Source: Methanoculleus sp. (GTDB taxonomy: Archaea > Halobacteriota > Methanomicrobia > Methanomicrobiales > Methanoculleaceae). From it: a stretch of DNA of 64,000 nt. Below are positions 60,501 through 64,000 of this stretch, piece after piece. Numbering within the stretch: position 1 is the first letter of the stretch; every line of letters begins with the position of its first letter. The notes under the pieces are model-generated. The model was not told the origin of the DNA. It worked only from the letters and a program-made list of their open reading frames with translations, and did no database searches. Made by a program: the position numbers and the translations under genes. The stretch lies in assembly GCF_030019085.1 (NCBI RefSeq), contig NZ_JASEFJ010000010.1, positions 1 through 64,000 of the forward strand, read 5' to 3'.

Positions 60501-60934
60501 TGGAGAAGTCATCTTATATAATCAAACAGATCTCGGTCTTCTCGGAGAACCGGCCGGGACGGCTTGCGGCAATCGCTGCTGCGCTGCGAGATGCGGAGAT
60601 AAACATCCTGGCGTTCAGCATCGCTGAGGCGGACGGGTTCGGGGTTGTAAGGGCGCTTGTAGACCGCCCGGACGATGCCTACCGGACGTTGACCGATCTC
60701 GGGTTTCGCGTCTCGTTTACAGATGTCATCGGGGTGAAGATGCGCGATGAGCCTGGTGGGCTCTCAGAGATAGCCTCGGTGCTCGGGGATGCCGGGATCA
60801 ACATCGAGTACGCCTACGCCTACTCGGGGAAGGACGCAGCCGTCCTGATCCTTCGCGTGGATCAGGTCGAGGATGCCGTCCGAAAGATCCTGGACCACGG
60901 CGGGGAGCTCCTGAGACTTCCAATCAAGTCGTGA
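60500..60934 (+). CDS. Tandem ACT-domain protein
   Basis: A 144-residue protein with two ACT domains: about 8-70 (QISVFSENRPGRLAAIAAAL) and 78-140 (VKMRDEPGGLSEIASVLGDA). Such proteins often follow aryl-CoA ligase genes and are thought to sense amino acids. It probably tunes the two ligases according to aromatic amino acid supply, which is inference. It begins at the last base of the second ligase. Confidence 0.92.
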   Translation: MEKSSYIIKQISVFSENRPGRLAAIAAALRDAEINILAFSIAEADGFGVVRALVDRPDDAYRTLTDLGFRVSFTDVIGVKMRDEPGGLSEIASVLGDAGINIEYAYAYSGKDAAVLILRVDQVEDAVRKILDHGGELLRLPIKS

Positions 60935-60980
60935 AAGGGCCACGGAACGGGTTAATCGAGGCCGTCGAATAAACGATCCG

Positions 60981-61010
60981 GGGTTATAAACCCTCCACCT
61001 TTTTCGGGGT
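60981..61010 (+). repeat. Repeat element C, copy 2
   Basis: GGGTTATAAA then CCCTCCACCTTTTTCGGGGT, preceded by ACGATCCG. It shares both blocks, in the same order and spacing class, with 10173-10200. CCACC and GGTGG at its end can form a small stem around the T run. It lies after the ACT gene, in a 250-base gap that is otherwise without a recognised feature. Confidence 0.5.
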
Positions 61011-61181
61011 GGTTTGCGTGGAGATGGCCTGATCGCTCCCTCCCGCATCCCTTTTCCATTTCCCTCCGGACGTGGGGCAAGCTGCGGCGATTGCACATAC
61101 TTCCATTCACCCGAATCCGTGTCCCGGGCGAGGGTCATCATTAAGCCAGGGCACAGCCCGAAATTACCGGTTTGATATTCT

Positions 61182-61526
61182 CTACTCTCCTACCTCATTC
61201 TTGCGAAACATGTGAACCCTTCCTGCAACACGTCGGATAGGTATGACAAAGACTATACCCATACCTGGCTGGTCAAGTTCGCCAGCGGCGATGATTGCAT
61301 CGAGCACCGTATCCGTCCGCTCGGCGGCTACGACCGTTAAGATCACCTCTTTCTCGGGTTCGATGGCAAGCCCGAAGAGAGTCTTTCCTTCATGAATACC
61401 GGTTCCGCGGCCGAGGAGGATGGTCGCCCCCTCAGCCCCGGCGCCGCGGGCCGCCTCGAGCACAGGCTCGGACCAGCCCCGTTTTACAATCGTGACGATC
61501 AGTTCGTTAGCATAATCGTTACTCAT
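61182..61526 (-). CDS. PII-like nitrogen-regulatory family protein
   Basis: A 114-residue protein with the ferredoxin-like PII pattern: LIVTIVKRGWSEPVLEAARGAGAEG (motif KRGWSEPVLEAARGAGAEGA), EPEKEVILTVVAAERTDTVL and GMGIVFVIPIRRVAG. It is encoded 4 bases overlapping the second DUF1538 gene, an arrangement seen for PII-like proteins that control membrane transporters. The effector is unknown. Confidence 0.85.
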   Translation of the reverse strand: MSNDYANELIVTIVKRGWSEPVLEAARGAGAEGATILLGRGTGIHEGKTLFGLAIEPEKEVILTVVAAERTDTVLDAIIAAGELDQPGMGIVFVIPIRRVAGRVHMFRKNEVGE

Positions 61527-62194
61527 CTTGTTTCACCTCTTTTTCTCCTGTAGAGTATGCCAAGCAGCAGCACCGAGATTATGGGGGCGAGCGCTATCAG
61601 CGCTATCAGCCCGAACCCGTCCACGACAGGGTCTCGCCCCTCGATCCCTGTCGCAACACCGATGGCAAGTGAGAGGAGGAATGTTACCGCCATCGGGCCG
61701 GTGGCGACACCCCCTGAGTCGAACGCCACCCCGATGAAATCCGCATCCGAAAATTTGAGGAGGATGAGGGCCAGCAGGTAGCCCGGCATAACGAAGTAGA
61801 GGAGCGAGACGCCGTATACAAGGCGGAGCATCCCGCACGCGACCGAGACGGCGACACCGATGGAGAGGGAGTAGAGGATGACAGACTGCCGGATTGAACC
61901 GCTCGAGGCCTCCTCGACCTGGTAGCAGAGGACACGGACGGCGGGCTCGGCATAGGTTGTGAGAAAACCCAGGAAAAACCCGAACGGGACGAGGAGCCAC
62001 CTCTGGTCGAGTGTGGCGAGTGTCTCCCCGATCTCGTGCCCCGCCGGTAGGAACGCAACTCGCACGCCCTGAAGAAGGAGGATCATCCCGAGAGCGGCAA
62101 AGATGATGCCGCGTATCAGGTTTTTGATGTAGCTGCGCGGGAGTTTGAGATAGAAGAACTGGAATCCCAGGAAGAAGACAAGCAGCGGGATCAA
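61523..62194 (-). CDS. DUF1538 membrane protein, second copy
   Basis: About 223 residues from a TTG start, with six hydrophobic segments and the DUF1538 motif VAFDSGGVATGPMAVTFLLS. The open frame extends upstream with protein-like sequence (LLEGLDGVIIEVTQ) but no standard start codon before the previous gene's stop, so translation may begin at a rare start such as CTG near 62250, or the N-terminus may be short. It pairs with the copy at 62251 and overlaps the PII-like gene. Confidence 0.82.
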   Translation of the reverse strand: MIPLLVFFLGFQFFYLKLPRSYIKNLIRGIIFAALGMILLLQGVRVAFLPAGHEIGETLATLDQRWLLVPFGFFLGFLTTYAEPAVRVLCYQVEEASSGSIRQSVILYSLSIGVAVSVACGMLRLVYGVSLLYFVMPGYLLALILLKFSDADFIGVAFDSGGVATGPMAVTFLLSLAIGVATGIEGRDPVVDGFGLIALIALAPIISVLLLGILYRRKRGETR

Positions 62195-62250
62195 CGCCTG
62201 CGTAACCTCAATGATTACTCCGTCCAGGCCCTCAAGTAGTCCCTGTGTTA

Positions 62251-62943
62251 TCAGAAGAAGAACACCCCCATCGCCATGACGCCGAGTATCGGCCCGATCG
62301 AGGCCAGACCGATCAGCCCGAACCCGTCTGTGATCGGCGATCTGCCCGCAAGGACCCTACTTACCCCCGCTCCGAGCGCCAGGATAACCGGCACCGTAAG
62401 TGGTCCTGTTGTGACCCCGCCCGCATCAAAGGCGACAGCAAGGAACGCCGGTGGGGTTATGAACGCAAGGAGGAGGACAAGACCGTATCCGGCGGCAAAG
62501 AGGTAGCCTATGGGTACCCCTGCAACTATCCGGAGAACGCCCACGGCGGCAAAGAACCCGACGCTGACGCCGATGACGACTATCAGGGGGCCCTGAGCGA
62601 TCCCGCCACCGGAGACGGTATCTACCATATTGCTGAGTACACGGACGTCAGGTTCTGCCACCGTGGCAAAGAACCCAAAGAGGAAGACCGCAATGACTAC
62701 CAGTGTAAGCGATCCTCGAGCGGGCAGTTCTGAGCCGATCGCCTCACCCATGGGCAGGATCCCCGACTTGACACCGAAGAGGAAGAGTGCGATCCCGAGG
62801 ATCACCATGCCGCTGCCGAGCAGGAAGTGAAGGAGTTCGGCAGGCGATGCCCGGAGCACAAAAATCTCGAGGAGGACGATAACGAGGACTATCGGGATGA
62901 CCGCCTGCAGAACCTCGAGCAGTTCGTCTCTTAACCGCTGCAT
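62251..62943 (-). CDS. DUF1538 membrane protein, first copy
   Basis: A 230-residue membrane protein with six or seven hydrophobic segments and the motif VAFDAGGVTTGPLTVPVILA shared with the next copy. DUF1538 proteins come as adjacent pairs or fused doubles and are presumed transporters of unknown substrate. The PII-like gene at the end of the operon suggests control by nitrogen, energy or carbon status. The ATG at 62943 begins MQRLRDELLEVLQAVIPIV. Confidence 0.87.
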   Translation of the reverse strand: MQRLRDELLEVLQAVIPIVLVIVLLEIFVLRASPAELLHFLLGSGMVILGIALFLFGVKSGILPMGEAIGSELPARGSLTLVVIAVFLFGFFATVAEPDVRVLSNMVDTVSGGGIAQGPLIVVIGVSVGFFAAVGVLRIVAGVPIGYLFAAGYGLVLLLAFITPPAFLAVAFDAGGVTTGPLTVPVILALGAGVSRVLAGRSPITDGFGLIGLASIGPILGVMAMGVFFF

Positions 62944-62986
62944 ATCTGGATTACGTTCCTCCAGGAATCGTGGTTATTCCATTAAT

Positions 62987-64000
62987 TCAGCGCCGTTTCT
63001 CCCATTTCAGGAGTTCGGAGACCTCTGAGAGTGTCCGGCCGCGCCGGATCTCCTCGCGGATCCGCTCTTCGGTCTTCCTGACCTCCATCGCCCGGCGGGC
63101 GATCTCGTAGGCCCGCTCCCGGGGGACTACCACGACACCGCTCTCGTCGGCGATGATCCAGTCGCCGGGCCGGACCTCCTGGCCGCAACAGAGGATCTCG
63201 GTATTGATCTCTCCGAGACCCACGGGTTCTCCGGCGTTAGGGACGGTTGCGGTGGCAAAGACAGGGAACCCCATCTCGCGGATATCGTCAACGTCCCGCA
63301 CTGCGCCGTCGATGACGATGCCTGCAAGGCTGCGGTTCTTCGCGGAGTGGGTGGCAAGTTCGCCCCAGGGTGAGATATCCTTTCGGCCGTCGTTACTGAT
63401 GACAAGGACATCACCCGGTCTGGCGATATCGATCGCCTCGACGGGTTTTGCCCAGTCGCCGGAAACTGTCCGGACGGTCACGGCCGGGCCGACAGCCCTG
63501 ACCCTGCCACAGATGGAGACCACGCCCGCCATCGCGCCTTTCCGGTGCATGGCGTCGGTGACGTTGGGCGCAGAGACGCCTTCAAGGAGACGGCGGATGA
63601 CAGTATCGGGACTCTCTTTCTCCCGCGGCCGAACTTCCGGGCGGTCGATGGCCTCCCTGACCCGGCGGGTCGCTGCGGTCACGTCGGCGGCCTTGACGAT
63701 GTTGCTGCCCACGATGACGATCGAGGCTCCGGCGGCAACTGCGGCGGATGCGGTCTCTGCGTTCAGCCCTCCAGCGACAGCGATGGGGACGTTCACCTCG
63801 CCAGTGAGGCGGTGGAGGAGGTCAAGTGAGGATCTGCCGATCATCTGCTGGTCGATCCCGACGTGGGCGTTGATGTAGTCGACACCGAGCCCGGCAACTT
63901 CGCTGGCTCTGGAGACGGGGTCGCTGACGTTGATAAGGTCAGCCATTAGACGGACGCCATACTTGCGGGCCGAGCGGACAGCCTCGGCGATCACGGCATC
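62987..64000 (-). CDS. 3-hexulose-6-phosphate synthase fused to RraA-like domain (partial)
   Basis: The gene runs off the right edge; about 337 C-terminal residues are visible. The first part is the HPS barrel of the OMP decarboxylase superfamily (LMADLINVSDPVSRASEVAG, DYINAHVGIDQQM, VAGGLNAETASAA). It is followed by an RraA-like domain from about residue 135 (GVVSICGRVRAVG, IDGAVRDVDDIREMGFPVFA, GDWIIADESGVVVVPRE). HPS makes or splits hexulose-6-phosphate, used by many archaea to form ribulose-5-phosphate. The RraA-like part has an uncertain role; related folds act as aldolases or decarboxylases. Confidence 0.9.
   Translation of the reverse strand, partial: DAVIAEAVRSARKYGVRLMADLINVSDPVSRASEVAGLGVDYINAHVGIDQQMIGRSSLDLLHRLTGEVNVPIAVAGGLNAETASAAVAAGASIVIVGSNIVKAADVTAATRRVREAIDRPEVRPREKESPDTVIRRLLEGVSAPNVTDAMHRKGAMAGVVSICGRVRAVGPAVTVRTVSGDWAKPVEAIDIARPGDVLVISNDGRKDISPWGELATHSAKNRSLAGIVIDGAVRDVDDIREMGFPVFATATVPNAGEPVGLGEINTEILCCGQEVRPGDWIIADESGVVVVPRERAYEIARRAMEVRKTEERIREEIRRGRTLSEVSELLKWEKRR

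Noticed and set aside
62330-62350. Third copy of the element A tail (GTGATCGGCGA)
   Set aside because: It lies inside a DUF1538 coding region without the hairpin, so it is probably chance similarity.

Overview
The window looks like chromosomal DNA of a methanogenic archaeon, most likely of the Methanomicrobiales and close to Methanoculleus. This is inferred from gene content, because no rRNA or methanogenesis marker lies inside. The archaeal signs are a CdrS-FtsZ2 pair, CobY, an archaeosine radical-SAM enzyme, Hef, archaeal glycyl-tRNA synthetase, UPF0147, DUF5806, a Cmi4-like regulator, XerA and tRNA genes without an encoded CCA. The DNA is GC-rich, with short intergenic regions and TATA-like promoters.

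Layout. 0.2-4.1 kb, minus strand: DUF373 membrane protein, coiled-coil protein, ftsZ2 and a cdrS-like ribbon-helix-helix gene with a repeat-rich upstream region. 4.2-9.4 kb: cobD-cobY (cobamide synthesis), an archaeal ornithine cyclodeaminase-family enzyme, archaeosine synthase beta, a secreted protein and tRNA-Ser. 9.4-10.9 kb: a flavin-binding protein and an 800-base gap holding three small repeat elements. 10.9-20.4 kb: HhH-GPD glycosylase and NAD synthetase, a histidine kinase, a USP-USP-GNAT fusion, a phosphodiesterase, a frameshifted Clp1-like kinase and two membrane proteins. 20.9-28.6 kb: metallo-hydrolase, Cmi4-like regulator, glyS-hef, and several small conserved proteins. 28.8-33.6 kb: gyrB-gyrA and tRNA-Gln. 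33.7-37.2 kb: sugar-nucleotide genes and xerA. 37.2-38.3 kb: a largely non-coding gap with a gene remnant. 38.3-46.2 kb: DUF5806, a MobB-MoaE fusion, glmM, a 1185-residue helical-repeat protein coupled to an acylphosphatase, and a stand-alone cas1. 46.5-57.7 kb: a seven-gene surface locus. 57.9-64 kb: tandem phenylacetate-CoA ligases with an ACT protein, a DUF1538 pair with a PII-like protein, and an HPS-RraA fusion cut by the window end.

The strongest candidate for an undescribed system is the locus at 46.5-57.7 kb. Seven closely spaced genes encode a 1201-residue protein with repeated modules resembling the sulfite-oxidase/Oxidored_molyb fold, a mucin-like anchored protein, a PEGA protein, an exported purple-acid-phosphatase-like enzyme, a small anchored protein, a lipoprotein with one Oxidored_molyb-like domain and a WtpA-type tungstate/molybdate-binding lipoprotein without transporter genes beside it. 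A second module type is shared by three of the proteins. Further points of interest are a Cas1 without CRISPR that seems to lack one catalytic acidic residue, a NAD synthetase whose amidase nucleophile is Gly, a MobB-MoaE fusion lacking the usual MoaE C-terminus, a Xer-like palindrome over the xerA start codon, and three families of short intergenic repeats.
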